Part shown: piece after piece, positions 31,165 to 46,100 of the stretch | How positions within the stretch are numbered: the stretch's first letter is position 1 | Layout of the letters: every line of letters begins with the position of its first letter | Assembly: GCA_917880885.1 (NCBI GenBank) | Contig: OU862909.1 | Coordinates: forward strand, 30,626,405 to 30,690,404 | Length of the DNA: 64,000 nucleotides | From: Limnephilus marmoratus | Lineage: Eukaryota; Arthropoda; Insecta; Trichoptera; Limnephilidae | Reading direction: 5' to 3' | The notes under the pieces: generated by a model | What the model saw: only the letters and a program-made list of their open reading frames with translations | The model's database searches: none | What the model was told of the DNA's origin: nothing | Position numbers and translations under genes: made by a program

Positions 31165-34100
31165 CTGAAAACAGAAAGTATTATATGGTCTTGTTAATGA
31201 ATTTATTCATTTCACCCATTCTATCATAAAGCCGTGCTCATTTCGTTATTGAATCTCATCTTGTTCCCCTTTTCCTATTTGGGTAAGGGACCCAACTCTT
31301 TAAAGCAGTCCCCAGATCTACGTTAGCAGCCTCTGTCCAACAAAAGCCAGTCTCTCTTTGCGCAACTTCTGGAGTTGCTTTTTCTTTTTGGGGTGGCCCA
31401 CTGTGCATCTTCCCTCTAGAATTGAACTATAAACATTGTAATTGGGCCCACCTGCAAAAAAAACTGCATTATTGCAATAATGCCGTTTTTGTGTAAATCT
31501 ATTCAAGTGTGACAGCTGATTCTATTTTCGCCTTACACAGCTTTTTTTTTTTTAAAAGAAAGACAAACATTTCCGGGTTACGAATAACCCAACAATGTTT
31601 GAAAATCTCCTACTACCACAACACCAAGCGGAAAATATTGCTGTGTGGTGGTGGAGGACTTAGCCAGCCGAGGAATCGAATACGCCACGCTCGGGTGGGA
31701 CGCGATGCCCACTCAGCTACTGACAGGTCGTTTTCCATCTATTTTTGTAGTAACTTACTTGTTTTCAACAAAATGATATCATTGTAAATTGTACTGCCTT
31801 ACCAGATACATTTATAAAAATAGTATATAATCTACAATAAGTAGTTTCCCCGGAATAGCTATTTTTTTTCAGAGAAATGATTTTTTGAAAATATCCTGAA
31901 AGATTTGTCGGCATACTTGCGGAGGTTAAGCGACTATTATGTTTGCATAAAAAGCGTTTTAAATTTTCAACTGAAGGAATTTTTCAACTTTTTAGGAAAT
32001 TTTCAACAGAAGGCGGTACAAGGCCCAGAGTTACGGCCAGAAGCGCGCTCTTTTACCGTACAACAGAATCGCTAAAAAAAATAAAAAGTAAAAGTCTAGA
32101 CCAACAAAACTTTTTTTCTAATTTCTATATTATTTCAATGTCCTTTATTCATAATTTTCCTGGTACAAAATAAAATAATATGCAAATCGAGGAAAAATTA
32201 AAGTTTTTAATTTACTAAAATAGATTCCTGTTGTTACTCATTCGTAGATAATCTATTAATACATCCTTATCTGAAGACGAATAGTGCTGATTGGCTGAAA
32301 AATGTTGCAGTTTTGTCCAATTACTAATGAAAATGATCCCAATAAACTGAATAAACTCAATGGGAAAAATAGCGTTAATATATACATATATTTTTTACCT
32401 TTATTGTACTCAAAAGTTTTCAATAAATTGATTATAAAACAAAAGTGTTGTCTGTAAGAAGAAATACCAATACATATAAGTGGGTATTTCACCATCCTCC
32501 TGGTGGCTTATCCATATGATAACGAATATTAATAAATAAACAAATAAATTCTAGCAGCAGGTAAAAAACTCTGCTAACTTATCCTATGCATAGCCACTAT
32601 TCATAGGTTTAAGTAACGAATAGTAAACTCAGACTTTTTAAGTAAATAAATTGTGTTTAATTAATCGAAATATCGTATGGATAATCTATGAAAAGGATGA
32701 TGAAATACCCCCTAAGTTTATTTGACTTTCAATAATGCTATGTTTAATGACCAATATCTCACAGGTGGGCTCATAAAATAAAAGGCGAAACGTTATCACG
32801 TGTAAAATCCGTGAAGGATCTCGGTGTCGTCTTTGATCCCGAACTGAAATTCTCTTGCCATATATCGCAGCTCACTCAGTCTTGCTACAAACTTCTTGGA
32901 TTCATCATCTGGACTTGTAAGCAGTTTGATAACCAAGAAGCTATGCTAGCGTTATTCGATGGCATACTGAGAAGCAAGCTGGAGTACGCGGGCGAAGTTT
33001 GGGCACCGTACCACCAGAAGTACATTGATATGTTAGAGCAAATCCAGAAGAAATTCCTCAGGTATGTTTATATGCGGAAGCATGGAACCTATCCAAGGCT
33101 CATGCACCATATTGACTTACTTGAGGAAACTGATTTTGTGAGCCTAGAAACTAGAAGGAAAGCAAGTCTTGCTATTCTGTCTTTCAAAATTTGGAACAAT
33201 TTCATCAATAGCCCATTTCTCTTCGGATGCTATGATTTATATGTACCAGACCACTACAGCCGAATTCGACATCATGACTTATTTAAAGTACCGAACGGCA
33301 GAACAGACGTCTTGGCAAAGCATAGCATGACGAGGAGAGTGGTGCTGTTAAATGAAACTGCAAACCATTTGGATGTAAGTGACTGTTCTTTATATGCCTT
33401 AAAAACATTATTGAAGAGTCACTTGCCTAAATGCTGATAGGGTAACTAAATTGTACTGTAATTGGAATTATTCTGTTGTACAATAATAATAAAAAATAAA
33501 ATAAAATAAATTAATGCAATATTGTATTTTATGCAGAAGTCAATCATCTGATATTCTTATTACGCGTATCCTCCAAACCACATCTGTTTAGAATTAAACC
33601 CAGGACGCAAACCAATTATGAAGTTGAGTTACTATCAAAGGTTGGATTGCGATCCAAGAGTTGTCTGATTTGTTCGTTAGATGTCGATAGAATCATTTTT
33701 TGTTCTTTGTCCTTCTCACACAACAAACAAGGGAAATATAGAGGTACGAAAGTGTTATAAAAAGGCTTGTATCAGTTTAATTTACTCACTTCTTTACGAA
33801 AACTTGCACTAAGAAATTAAAATACTACTGAATCCTTGTCCGTTGGGTGGGGAAAGTTATTGTCGTCAGTTATAAGTTTATAAATATCAAATCATAACAA
33901 TAAAAATTCAAGAACTTAAAGTTAAAACAAAAAAGTGCTTCATTTATAAAAAATCAGTCTACCCAAAGAAATTCTCCTGAGTGAAGACCTCAATTTTTTT
34001 ACATTTGATCCTTCGAGCGGATTTGATCCTTCGAACGAATTGATCCCACGAGCGGATACCTGGAATCCAGATACAAAAATCAATCGAAGCCAGACATGAA

Positions 34101-37100
34101 CCAGCGATAAACAAAGGAGAATTCTGATGAAGCGGATCCACAACAAGGGCAAGTGACCATCCTATTTTTTTTATCCATTTGATCCCATAGAAAAGAAACA
34201 AATTCGGTTAGACCACTTCGGTATTTTATTGTTGTTGATATAAAAAATCGCAACGGGCTAATTGTTACAATTGATATTGGCAAGATTTTTTGTGGCTAGC
34301 TATGATTATAGTGTCGCAAAAAACGTAAAAATCGGAATTGTGTTTTCATTGTTTTGATTGTTTTTGATTTTGATGTTTTTTGATACTGTCGATAAAGCAG
34401 GCGACGGGTACCGTCGTTGTTTTATTTGCAACTGAAACTAACAAAGTTTTTTGTGGGTAGTCATATGATTATGCTACGGCAAAAAACAGAAGGATAATTA
34501 TTATAATACATGAAATGTATTAATTGATTATTCAAACAATCTGAAAGCGATCGTTGGACGTTGGTTTGACTCCGAAGTGTTTTTCCAGTCGGTAAAGCAG
34601 GCGCACGCCATTTGTAAAGTCAGATCGAGTCGCGAACTTTCATAACAAAATAATAACAATAGATTTTCTTGTTGTTGAATACATGCATCTAGTGATCTAG
34701 TGTTTTGTTAAAACAAAAGAAACAATCAAGTAAAAGACAGTGCAAGTTTTTTGTGTTTTTGTGTTTAGCGTGGTTAGAAGTGAACCACGCCAGAGCAATC
34801 AGTGAGTATTGATTGTCTGTTATTTATCCCTGTTATTTAAAATCATGGATTTGAAATATTTAATTGCCCAGTGCGGCATATGTAAGGGAAAATTGTCTAG
34901 ATTTAGCAATTACTTGGATGGGGAAGAGTTGTTAAATTCGGAAATCGAAATACGTTTGAAAAGAATCGAACCTATTCTAGATGTCTTTAGAAAACTCCAA
35001 GATAAAATAGAGACATTATTGCCGGATGAATTAAAAAATGGAACCGAGCGAGAAATGTTTGAAAATTTATATTATATTGTATTGACAAAGGCCAAGGATA
35101 AATTCAACGAAACCGGTAAAATCATCAATTCTATCAAACTTTCAATCTTTGAACCACCTCGGTTCAAAGAAGATTATGAGCACAATTGCATTTATTGTAA
35201 TAAAAATCATAAAACTTATAATTGTCAAAAGTTTTTAAATTTAGCAATAGAGGATAGATTGACAACAATACATCGTTTGAATGCTTGTCTGAAATGTTTG
35301 TCGGTAGAACATAAATTTCCGGATTGTAAAAGTAAATATAGTTGTCACAAGTGTGGAGCGAATTCACACAACACTTTATTACATTTACAAAATGAAGAAA
35401 TGCAAAGTCATCAGGGAAGTGATACTTCTTCAAGAGGACTTATTATTAAAAATTGCGCATTAAAATCATCCAGCAGAAAAGCTGATATCCCTATTACCGG
35501 AATTCATAATGAAATACAGCATATTAAAAACATTGTGGATTTGGAAATATCTTCCAATTATTCACCATATTCAAAGAGGATTGAATGCCTAGTATTGTCG
35601 GAGGTGACCAGTAATCTACCGCAAATCTCATTTCAGGAAAAAGGCACCGGCATCCCCCAAGGATTGCAATTGGCAGATCCAAACATTAATGAAACCGGCC
35701 CGATAGACATGTTGATCGGGGCTGACACTTTCAGGGAGACTCTGCACTCTGACCGGATGAAGATTCAAGATTCCGGACCCATCTTCACTTCAGAAAAGAG
35801 GCCAGTAGAAATTTGTAATCTTTCACTCAACTTAAAACATAAGCAAATTGAAAATTTGTTGAAATTTGAGGAGCTAAATCCTATTGAACATAGGAATCAC
35901 GAGGAGCGAGCGTGTGAAGAAAGCTTCACAGCTGCTCATAAAAGAAATGGCAGAGGCCGTTTCATTGTAAGTTTAATACAACGCCCCTGTGCGAAACAGC
36001 TAGGCGAAAGTCTCCCTATGGCGGAGAAGAGATTGTATAATTTGGAGAAAAAATTAGCCTCAAACCCAGAATTAATGAAAGATTACAAGAATTTTATGCA
36101 GGAGTGCAAAGACTTAGGTCATATGACGCAATGTGAACCATTGTCACAAAATCAAATACCTTATTATCTGCCTCACCATGCGGTGATCAAGGAACCTAGT
36201 ACAACTAGAAAGATCAGAGTCGTATTCGATGGATCGGCTAAATCCTCAACTGGAATTACCCTAAATGATGCCCTCATGATTGGGCCGATATTGCAAAAGG
36301 ATTTATGTGCACATCTGTTGAATTTCAGAAAACATCAGTACGCGTTAACAGCCGACATAGAAAAAATGTCCCGGCAGATATTAGTGCAGCCAGAGGATAG
36401 GGACTTACAACGTATCCTTTGGAGAGACGCACCCAGCGAGGAGATTCAACATTATCGATTGAACACAGTCTACGGTCTGGGATCATCATTCTTAGCCCCA
36501 AGATGTTTGGAGCGGCTAGGAAATGAAAATCAAGGCACAAATCCCAAGGTCAGTCACATTCTTAAAGAAATTTTTTACATGGATGACTTGATGGCGGGTG
36601 ACAGTGGTGAAGAAGATTGCTTGCTAAGTAGAAGCAAACGACGGATGTTATCCTACATAGCATCCATTTTTAATCCCCCGGGTCTGATAAGACCTGTAAC
36701 GATAGTAGCGAAGCTACTAATGCAACGTCTGTGGCAGAACAAAACTCAGTGGGTTGAAGATATATCTCCTGACATTTGGAAAGTTTGGAGAGCTTATATG
36801 GAAGAATTGCCGCAGATAAATAATGTGAAGGTACCTAGGAGAATCATTTGTCAAAAGCATGTGATATCAGAAGATAATGCTGCGGATGTACTATCCAGAG
36901 ATATTAGGACTTCTCAATTATTGACATCCACCATTTGGTGGCACGGACCCGATTGGCTAACTCTTGCACCATCCAGTTGGCCATGCGGAGAATCTACGTA
37001 CATAGATCCACCTGAGGTGAAAACAAAAACTGTAGTGTTGGCAACAGTAACGCAAGATTTGGATATTTTCAGGAACTACATCTCTCTACTAAATCCTTAT

Positions 37101-40100
37101 GTACATAATGATTTACCTTGCGTAGGCGGCAGGCTTTCCGAAGGAAAATTGCTGTCAATAAATCAACGACATCCAATCTTGCTGCCACCACATCATAATT
37201 TAACCGAATTAATTATGAAAAACTACATTTACATTTATTTATTTATTTATCAGTTACACTTGCATGCAGGTACTCATACCGTATTGGCAATAATCAGATT
37301 GAAGTTCTGGCCAATAATGGGAAAATTTTGTGAAAATGATAATAAGGAAATGTATAATGTGTTATAGATCTAATACACGATGCAGCAAATAATGGCAGAC
37401 CTTCCAGCCGAAAGGAGCTTATATATTTTTGTTATTGGTGTTTTTCTTATGTATGTTTATTTGTATGTGTGGTGTCAAAAGCCATACACTTAGAACTTGA
37501 ACTGTCTTTGAATACAGAAAGTTTTTTAAATGCCTTGAAGCGTTTTATCGCGAGTAGTGGAGGGCCGAGTAAATTATTTTCAGATAATGCTACTACCTAC
37601 TATCGGAAAATCATTATCAGGGCTATCAATTCAATGGGGGTACATTCCGACAAGGGCGCTGCACTTTGGAGGCCTTTGAGAAGTCAGAATGAAATCTGTT
37701 TAAATGTCAGTTGAAACGGCTAGCAAGTAACTCCTTATTGATATATGAGGAATTTAATACCGTTTTGTGTCAGATGAATTTTGTTTAAATTCTAGTCCTT
37801 TTACCCCATTGTCAAATGATCCAAATGACCTAATTTCCCTCAGTCCCGGTCACTTTCTTGTTGGTGGAAGCTTTGCAGTAATTCCGGAACAAGATCTACA
37901 AAATATTTCAGTCAACGGACTGAATAAATATAAAAAAAAAAAAATTCCTTGCTAATACGATGTTTTTTGATCGAGGTACATGGCTCAGCTCCAAGACAGA
38001 ACGAAGTGGACCAGCGGACCTAATGCGCAACTAAAACCAGGCGATATGGTGGTCTTGAAGGAAGACAACCTACCACCATGTGTGTGGAAACTCGGACGTG
38101 TGATTGCAGTCCATCCAGGCGCTGACGGGAAAGTACGTGTGGCGACTTTCAGAACATCGCATGGAACCACTCAGAGGGCAATTTCGAAGCTGTTCTATTG
38201 CCAATAGACGACAACGGACCAGACGCTGTGTAAGCACAAAATGAAAAAAAAAGGAACTTGTGCTTTATGAAAAACAAAAACAATGAGTGCATAAAACAAG
38301 ATAAACCAATAAATAGTAAAAAAAAACAATATAAAAATTTGTACGTTGAAAGTAAAAAATAATATAAAAATTTGTACGTTAAAAGTAACCAAAAAGGACA
38401 AAAGGAAGATATAATAATAAATTAAAAGTAAAAATCAGTGTACAAAATGCGGATAAATGTGGAGCAATAAAATCTTGAGTGTGGTAGGGAGTGATATAAA
38501 AAATAATAAAACAAAAAAAGGATTGTAGATCCATATATTTAAAAAAAAAAAAGGGATAAAAACACTTAATGAACACTTATAAACTAACATAGCCTGCTGG
38601 CTAGAATTGCAAACTGCATATATAGATATATCTGGAGACATTGTAATAATTCCAAATGTGGCAATGAACTATGGAAGGAAGGATGATTTGTCTTTATTTA
38701 ATTTTTTCCCAAGGAAGGAAGGAAGGATGACCAGGAAACCTGCCGCGACATGATTGTGCTGTCTATATTATATGTTTATATGTAATTATGGTTATGGTTT
38801 CTGTTTGTTTTTAAAAATGTAGTTTGTTTTTGGAATTATCTTAGTGTGTTATGTTATTGAATAACTTTAAAATTAATTTAATGAATTTGAATTTGATTTG
38901 AGCAAAGTCAATATTTAATTTAGGCTCATAATTTGTTTGCATAATGTTATTTGTATAATTTGCAGAAAATGGATTCGATATTTCAGAATAAATATCTGCT
39001 CATTTTGGGGCGGAGAATGTTTAGAATTAAACCCAGGACGCAAACCAATTATGAAGTTGAGTTACTATCAAAGGTTGGATTGCGATCCAAGAGTTGTCTG
39101 ATTTGTTCGTTAGATGTCGATAGAATCATTTTTTGTTCTTTGTCCTTCTCACACAACAAACAAGGGAAATATAGAGGTACGAAAGTGTTATAAAAAGGCT
39201 TGTATCAGTTTAATTTACTCACTTCTTTACGAAAACTTGCACTAAGAAATTAAAATACTACTGAACCCTTGTCCGTTGGGTGGGGAAAGTTATTGTCGTC
39301 AGTTACAAGTTTATAAATATCAAATCATAACAATAAAAATTCAAGAACTTAAAGTTAAAACAAAAAAGTGCTTCATTTATAAAAAACCAGTCTACCCAAA
39401 GAAATTCTCCTGAGTGAAGACCTCAATTTACGAATTTTCTGTGAAAAGTAGCAGGAGTTGGATGCTAAGTACATCTCGTAAATGTAACTAAAATTTTATG
39501 TTTTACTATTACTAAAATATTATTATTTAGTAATAGGATAATATTAGAAGGGATCCCAATCCTCAGCAATCAGATGACGATTTATCCACTTGGACCCATT
39601 AGCTTGTTTTCATGCTACCTCCAACATGTCCAGACATAAGTAATGACTAAAGACCGGATTATATGCAAATGCATATTTAGACCCTTTTGCAAATATGCAT
39701 TTGCATATTTAGACCCTTTTCAGCGGTAGTTATATATTTAAGCAAAAAAATTGAGATGTTGCATATTTAGGCTCGATCTCATTCATCGTTCAGATGCCTC
39801 ACACAATGACACTATAAACGTCAGATAGCTATGTGCGCGGCAAGCTGCGATGTTTTACCATGAACATTTTGAGGCCATGAAGGATGTTATCAATGACTTC
39901 GATAGTGCATAGGCTTTGGCAGTTTTCCAGTGCAAAGAATCGTTTGACGATGCTAGTATTAAAACAAGCTATGATTAGCACTCATTTCGCCTACATACCC
40001 TGTAAGTATAAAAACGCTTGAAACTCATGGATTGGCGTTGAATGAATCTCAGGTTATGAAGAAGTTTCGCCTTATAACTTCCTTGTTGCCAAAGCTATTC

Positions 40101-43100
40101 CCGAGTAAACTCAAAGAAAAGTTTGAAAACTTACTGAACCCAGGGTTTGAACCCTTGTGCCAAATTTTGCCCGGCACAATAAGTTCAAAAATCGCACCCA
40201 AATTTAAATTCTGTCCAGTCACATCAGTAGACATAGAACGCTCCTTTTCCGCTTACAAACATATATTAAGCGATCGTAGACACAATTTGTCCACAGAACA
40301 TTTAGAACAGTACTTAGTCATATACATTTTTAATGGTAAATTGTAAATTTCATTGTTAAATACATTTTGTAATTGATATTTTCGAAAATACGATTGTTAT
40401 CCTTGAAAACTAATAGCTTACTAAAATAAAATATTTAAGAATATAACTTCCGGTATTATTTCATGTTGCCCATTTCGGTCCTTTTATGGATTTTCGTGCA
40501 TATTTTAAGTATTTTTATTGCATATTTGCATGCATATTTTGGGCTGTTTTAGTTGCATATAATCCGGTTTTTAGTAATGACGTATGAGGCATACCTGAGT
40601 TATGAAGAAGATATTAATATTTTATTACCGTTTTGTTTGAGTTCCTATGTACACCAACAAAAAATGTTATAGCTCTCAAATTCTGTATTTGGCAAAAAAA
40701 AATAACGAGAAATGGGTTATAATAAAATTTAAATAAATCTTTTCAATGCCAATTTGATGACGTGTTTTCAAAATAACTTACTCATTATTTGGTATCATCC
40801 ATGCCTGGATTTCTTTGCCAGTCAAAAATCCATCGAGGTTCAGGTCATATTCTTGGTCAAACTTATCTTTTTCTGTTGCAACCCATTCTTTGTCATGATC
40901 ATAGCCTATGAGAGAAAAAAATCATGAACAAAATTATTATACAAGACTTCTCATCATTTCAAAGACTTTAAGAGAAGAACTTTGTCCTAAAGGTACCGAT
41001 TTGGGGCCTTGCTACAAATCCATTGTAAAATTACAATGAGGAATAAACACAAAAGTCTAAATATTTTTTCAGAACATCTCAAACAATAGGTACTTAAGCC
41101 CATCTGCCGAGCGTTTCCGTATTTTTTGGGGGATCGTTATTACATAACGGACATAATCTCCTATCAGATTTGAGTGATTTTTATGGCTGTTATTTACTTT
41201 TCCTATGTACAATGTACATTAAATGAATAAATAATCATGCATACTTGTAGGAATTCATGTTTAAATTCATCTAAACTAAAATATGTGACATTGAAGTACC
41301 CACCACTGTCCCACCCCGGTATAGGCAACTTATGGTCGCCCCTGCGGAGTTCTCGCAAGAATCTTATTTTTTTGAATAAACGGCTCTACATTTAATGTAA
41401 CGAATCTAGACCTTCAATGTTCCCTCATACTGTGTTAGGGGGCGGTATGCGGGCGCGCCTACAGGACTGTACTGTAATGGTCAATCTCTACAATTCTAAA
41501 GCCCATGGAGGTGTCAATGCAAAAGCAATGAGCCTCATGGACAGTCAAACAAGTTGTTAGTAACATCAACAAAAAATAAAAAATAAAGTAATCCAAAATG
41601 ACAGCAGCCGTCATGAGTAATCAGCTCATGACAGCGAAAGACCACACATAATCCGGCGGGCAGCACCGGAAAGAACATAAAAGAAAAAAGAAACAAAAGA
41701 AAAATAATGTATATATACAGAGTAGAACTGGTGTCACCGCAACCTGACTACCGGCAGTCCCGAGAGAATGAAGAAGGCTAATTGTCCGGCCTCCCGACAA
41801 CCGGCGGAGTCGTCCTTAAGCCAGCTAGCCGGTGGTGCCTAGACGAAAGTAACTGGAAATCATAAAAGAAGACCCTAGGGAGAAAAGCGTTGGGTAGCCG
41901 GAGGCGGGACGGACAGCTTTCGGATGCCGTTCAGCCTTCTCCCCAGCTTCTTTTTGTCACGGGGGGTGGCGCTGCAGACAGGTGCAACTCCACCAGTTCC
42001 ATAAGACCGGCCATGGTCAGTAGGCGGGGACTCGGTCCAGGGTCCAACCCCTTATATGGGGAGAAGGACGGCACAGAACAAACAAGTGAGTTCAGTTCTA
42101 CGCGGTAATCATAACTGAAAGGTAAAATTTTGATGACATAGTTAACATTGCATAAAAGGAAAATAACATAAAAACAGATTCGGCATTATAGCTGTGCGCA
42201 AAAAATAATAAAAAATAAATAAAAAAAGAAGAATATATATACAATCAAAACTAAGAAAAGTATATGTTACAAAATAACATAAAAGTGTAAGACTACGAAC
42301 GCACAGGCAGGTGGCTGGCTTAGCGCCTAGAGCCTAGTGGCTTGCACTCTGGCTACTTGCTAGGATACATGGTGGCCGCACTGAAGGTGGTTTGCGTGGT
42401 GGGTCGCTAGGTGCCTTGGTCATTTGCTTGTCGGCACGTTGACGAGATGTCACTTTCAAAATTAGTTCTAAAACTGCTACTTACAGAAAATTCATTTTTA
42501 AAATATTCATAACCATGTACGTCTTTAGATTTTCACGGCCAAAAGTATTTTCGATATTTGTTTTTGGGGTGTTATGCCGTGTTACGCTACCTCCTTTAGC
42601 CAAAGTTTCGGACAGCGTTACAGTGTCCATCACCACTATCATCAGGGCAGATGAGCTGCAACATGGCATAACATCCCAAAAACAAATCACGAAAATTCAT
42701 AACCACAATTAACTTCTCAATGTAAAAAAAATCTCATCATAAATAAATCACTTTTTAGTACTAACCATCTTTACTATGATGTCTTGGGATCGGGTAGTAA
42801 ATATAACATCTGTTAATGTTACAATGTTTATTGGTTGCCAGATTATTATGGATGTTATATTTACTACCCGATCCCAAGACATCATAGTTGGCGCAGCCGT
42901 TTGTTCGTTTTTTTTACAAAATTACGGAAGAATCTACGCGGTAGATTCCAAGGAATCTGAAGGATTGTCAGGAAATTGGCCGATCGCAGGAGCGATCGCG
43001 TTAAGAATTGGAGCAGCCACACGCAAGTATTCGCGTGTGTGGGACCGACAAATTATAAAATTATTGTCGTTCGGGTACACCGTGTAACGGGGTACAAAAA

Positions 43101-46100
43101 GGACCGGATCAAGGATCGGGTTAAGGACTGGATCGTCGTGTGGATTAGCCGGGAACCAGGACTTGGTTTCCGTCGCTGCAGTCTGGGAAGGAAGACCTCG
43201 GAGTAGGGATTGGATCCGCAGCTGTCGGGAGACGGAGCCAGACGGGGACGGTGATCTACAGCTCTGGGTGGCGTGCACGTGGAACGTGGAACGTGGACCT
43301 CGGAGTGTAGCCTTCTTGGAAGTGCTGAGATAAGTAGTCTAGATTATTTTGTTTCAGCTCTTCCCCCAATGGAGGGTGTTTGTAAAAATTTGGGGACGTT
43401 CTGTTACAGAACGGGAAACTGGTCATTGTTCAAGGAACGACTGGATCAGGCCCTCATTTTACATGATGACAAAGTGTTATCACAAGAACGCAAAAGAGCA
43501 TTTTTGCTGAGTTGCCTCACCGAAGAAACTTTCTCTTTATTATGTGATCTATGTTTCCCTAAAAAGGTTTCTGTTTGTTCTTTTGATGATTTATGTAAAT
43601 TATTTGATTCACATTGCAAACCTATTCAAAATATTTTCGAGTCGCGTGAGTTATTTTATAAGTGTAAACAGCTAGCTAACGAATCTATTAAAGATTTCGC
43701 TGCTAGATTGAGAGGACTGAGTTTGACGTGCAATTTTGAATTGAGGTTGGAACCTTGTTTAAAAGACATATTCATTATTGGAATTTTCAATGAAAAATTG
43801 AAACATAAGTTGTTCGTTGAGGGGGTAAATACTTCTTTTTCGGAATGCGTTCAGTTAGCAGCTTCATGGGAACATGTTGTTAATTTTAAGAAAGTTGATA
43901 CGAATTTAAATGTTGTGCATAAGGATAGTAATGTTGTCCGTAAATCCAGGTCGGATAGTCCGATCAGATTTAAAAGTGCAGTGCGTAGTAAGACGCCAGT
44001 AAATATTGCATTAAAAAAATGTTTTTTGTGCGGAAAAACGAATCATTTGCAGAAAGATTGTTGGAAGAATATTTTTTGTAATCGGTGCAATAAATCGGGT
44101 CATCCTAGTAATGTGTGTAAAAACAGTAAAATTAATGTAGGTAATAAGAATAAACGATTAAATTCGGTTTTTATGTTGCATGACGGCACGGGGCCGGAAC
44201 CGATATTCGTAGATCTCATTATTGGTAACACTGTTCTGCGAGCGATTGTTGACACCGGCGCTGAGATTAATGCAATTCCATATGAAGTGTATTTAAAAGA
44301 TTTTGTTTCTTGTAAATTGGAAAGATGCGATATTCAATTGTCAGGATATGACGGGAAACGGTTAAATATTGTAGGTAAAGTTAATTTAAGTGTGTTATTT
44401 TTAAATAAAAGTGTAGATACGCAGTTTATAATAATTAAAAACGGTAATTCTACGATTGTTGGTAGAAATTTTTTACAAGTTTTCGGTATCGGATTAAGTG
44501 GAATAAATTCGGTAAATACCAGTGAGACTAGTTGTGATAATCAATTAAATTTTCGTGATAGTTTAAAGAAAAAATATGCTCATGTGTTTTCAGAAAAATC
44601 GGGTAGGCTTATAGGTTATGAAGCTAACATCGAAGTTATTTCGGAGTTCAGGCCAAAGTTTGTGAATCCAAGATCGTTACCTTTTAGTTTACGTGGAAAG
44701 GTAGAGGAGGAATTAAATAAGATGTTACGTGAAGATATAATTGAAAACGTAGAAATAAGTGATATGGCTAGTCCGATTGTTGTTGTAAAAAAGAAAGACG
44801 GTTCAATTAGAATTTGTACTGATTTTAAAACCACATTAAACCCTATATTAGCGAAGTTGAAATATCCATTGCCTCGTATAGAAGATTTAATTTCATCTTT
44901 AAATGGTGCGAAATTTTTTGCTAAAATAGATTTGCGTAATGCTTTTGGTCAGATTTCGTTGAACGAGAAGTCGAGAAAATTATGTGTGATTAGTACGCAT
45001 GTAGGTTTATTCAGGTTTAAAGTGTTGCCTTTCGGTTTGACCACAAGCCCGGCTATATTTATGCAAGTTATTCAGGCGGTAGTAGGTAGACTTCGTAACG
45101 TTCGTATATTTCTAGATGATATTTTGTTGTTTGGAAATTCTGAAGAGGAATTATTCTCTATTTGTGAATCTGTACTTAGCAAGTTAAGTGATTGTGGATT
45201 AACTATTAATGAAAATAAGTGTTCTTTTCTAGAAACTGAGATAGAATATTTAGGTTTTAAAATTTCGCGGAAAGGAGTTATGCCTTTAGAAAATAAAATC
45301 TGTGCGATTACTCAGATGGCAGTACCGAAAAATGTTTCAGAACTTAGGAGTTTACTTGGGGTTATTTCATATTATAGAGCTTTTGTTCATAATATTTCAG
45401 GTATTTTGTCTCCATTGTATAATTTGTTAAAAAGAGGAGTAAAATATGTGTGGTCTGAGGAATGTAATATTGCGTTTGAGCAAGTTAAGAAACTGCTGAC
45501 GTCAGATAATATTTTAGTGCATTTTGATCCTAATTTACCAATTAAACTTATTTCAGACGCATCTGAAAAAGCGTTATCAGCGGTGATTTGCCATGTATAT
45601 GATAATGGTTTAGAGAGACCTATCGCATTTGCTAGCCGATTATTGTCAGAAACAGAATTAAAGTACTCTATTTTAGATAAGGAAGCGTGTGCTATTATTT
45701 TTGGGTTGAAGAAATTCTTTCAGTATTTATACGGCAATAAATTTGTTTTGGCTTGCGACAATAAATCGTTAGTACACATTTTGAACACGGATAAGCAAGT
45801 ACCCGTTTTGGCCGCTAACCGTCTGCAGAGGTACGCCCTAATACTCCAGACTTTTGACTATAGTATAGAGCATATTAAGTCAGGTGATAATAAAGCGGAT
45901 TTCTTATCACGAATGCCGATTAATAATAAGGATAATTTAGTTGTGTGTAGCGACGATATTGATGCTAGCGATTATTTTTTAAATTATATTGATTCTTTAA
46001 ACGTGAATACGGTTGAGTCAGAGTTTGTGAACATAATCGAGTCAGAAACAACATTAAATGCGGAAACGATGAAACAGTTTTCGATTAATGATGTAAATAT

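Larger units (their letters stand above)
33585..39429 (+). mobile_element. BEL/Pao LTR retrotransposon, 5.8 kb, internally damaged
   Basis: Two 412-bp LTRs (33585-33996 and 39018-39429) differ at only three positions that I can see. A polypurine tract, GGGGCGGAGAA, precedes the 3' LTR. Gag-pol remnants run from 34845 to 38207. I found no clear target-site duplication. It lies antisense in intron 5 of the RCN2-like gene. The LTR identity says it is young, yet the coding region is incomplete. Confidence 0.9.

Noticed and set aside
31660..31725. Possible tRNA gene on the minus strand
   Set aside because: A- and B-box-like words are present, but no cloverleaf or anticodon arm can be formed; more likely a SINE head.
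38951..39193. 80-codon plus frame
   Set aside because: It runs across the polypurine tract into the BEL/Pao 3' LTR and has no domain.
42934..43278. 114-codon minus frame
   Set aside because: It lies antisense over the Gypsy leader and shows no domain.
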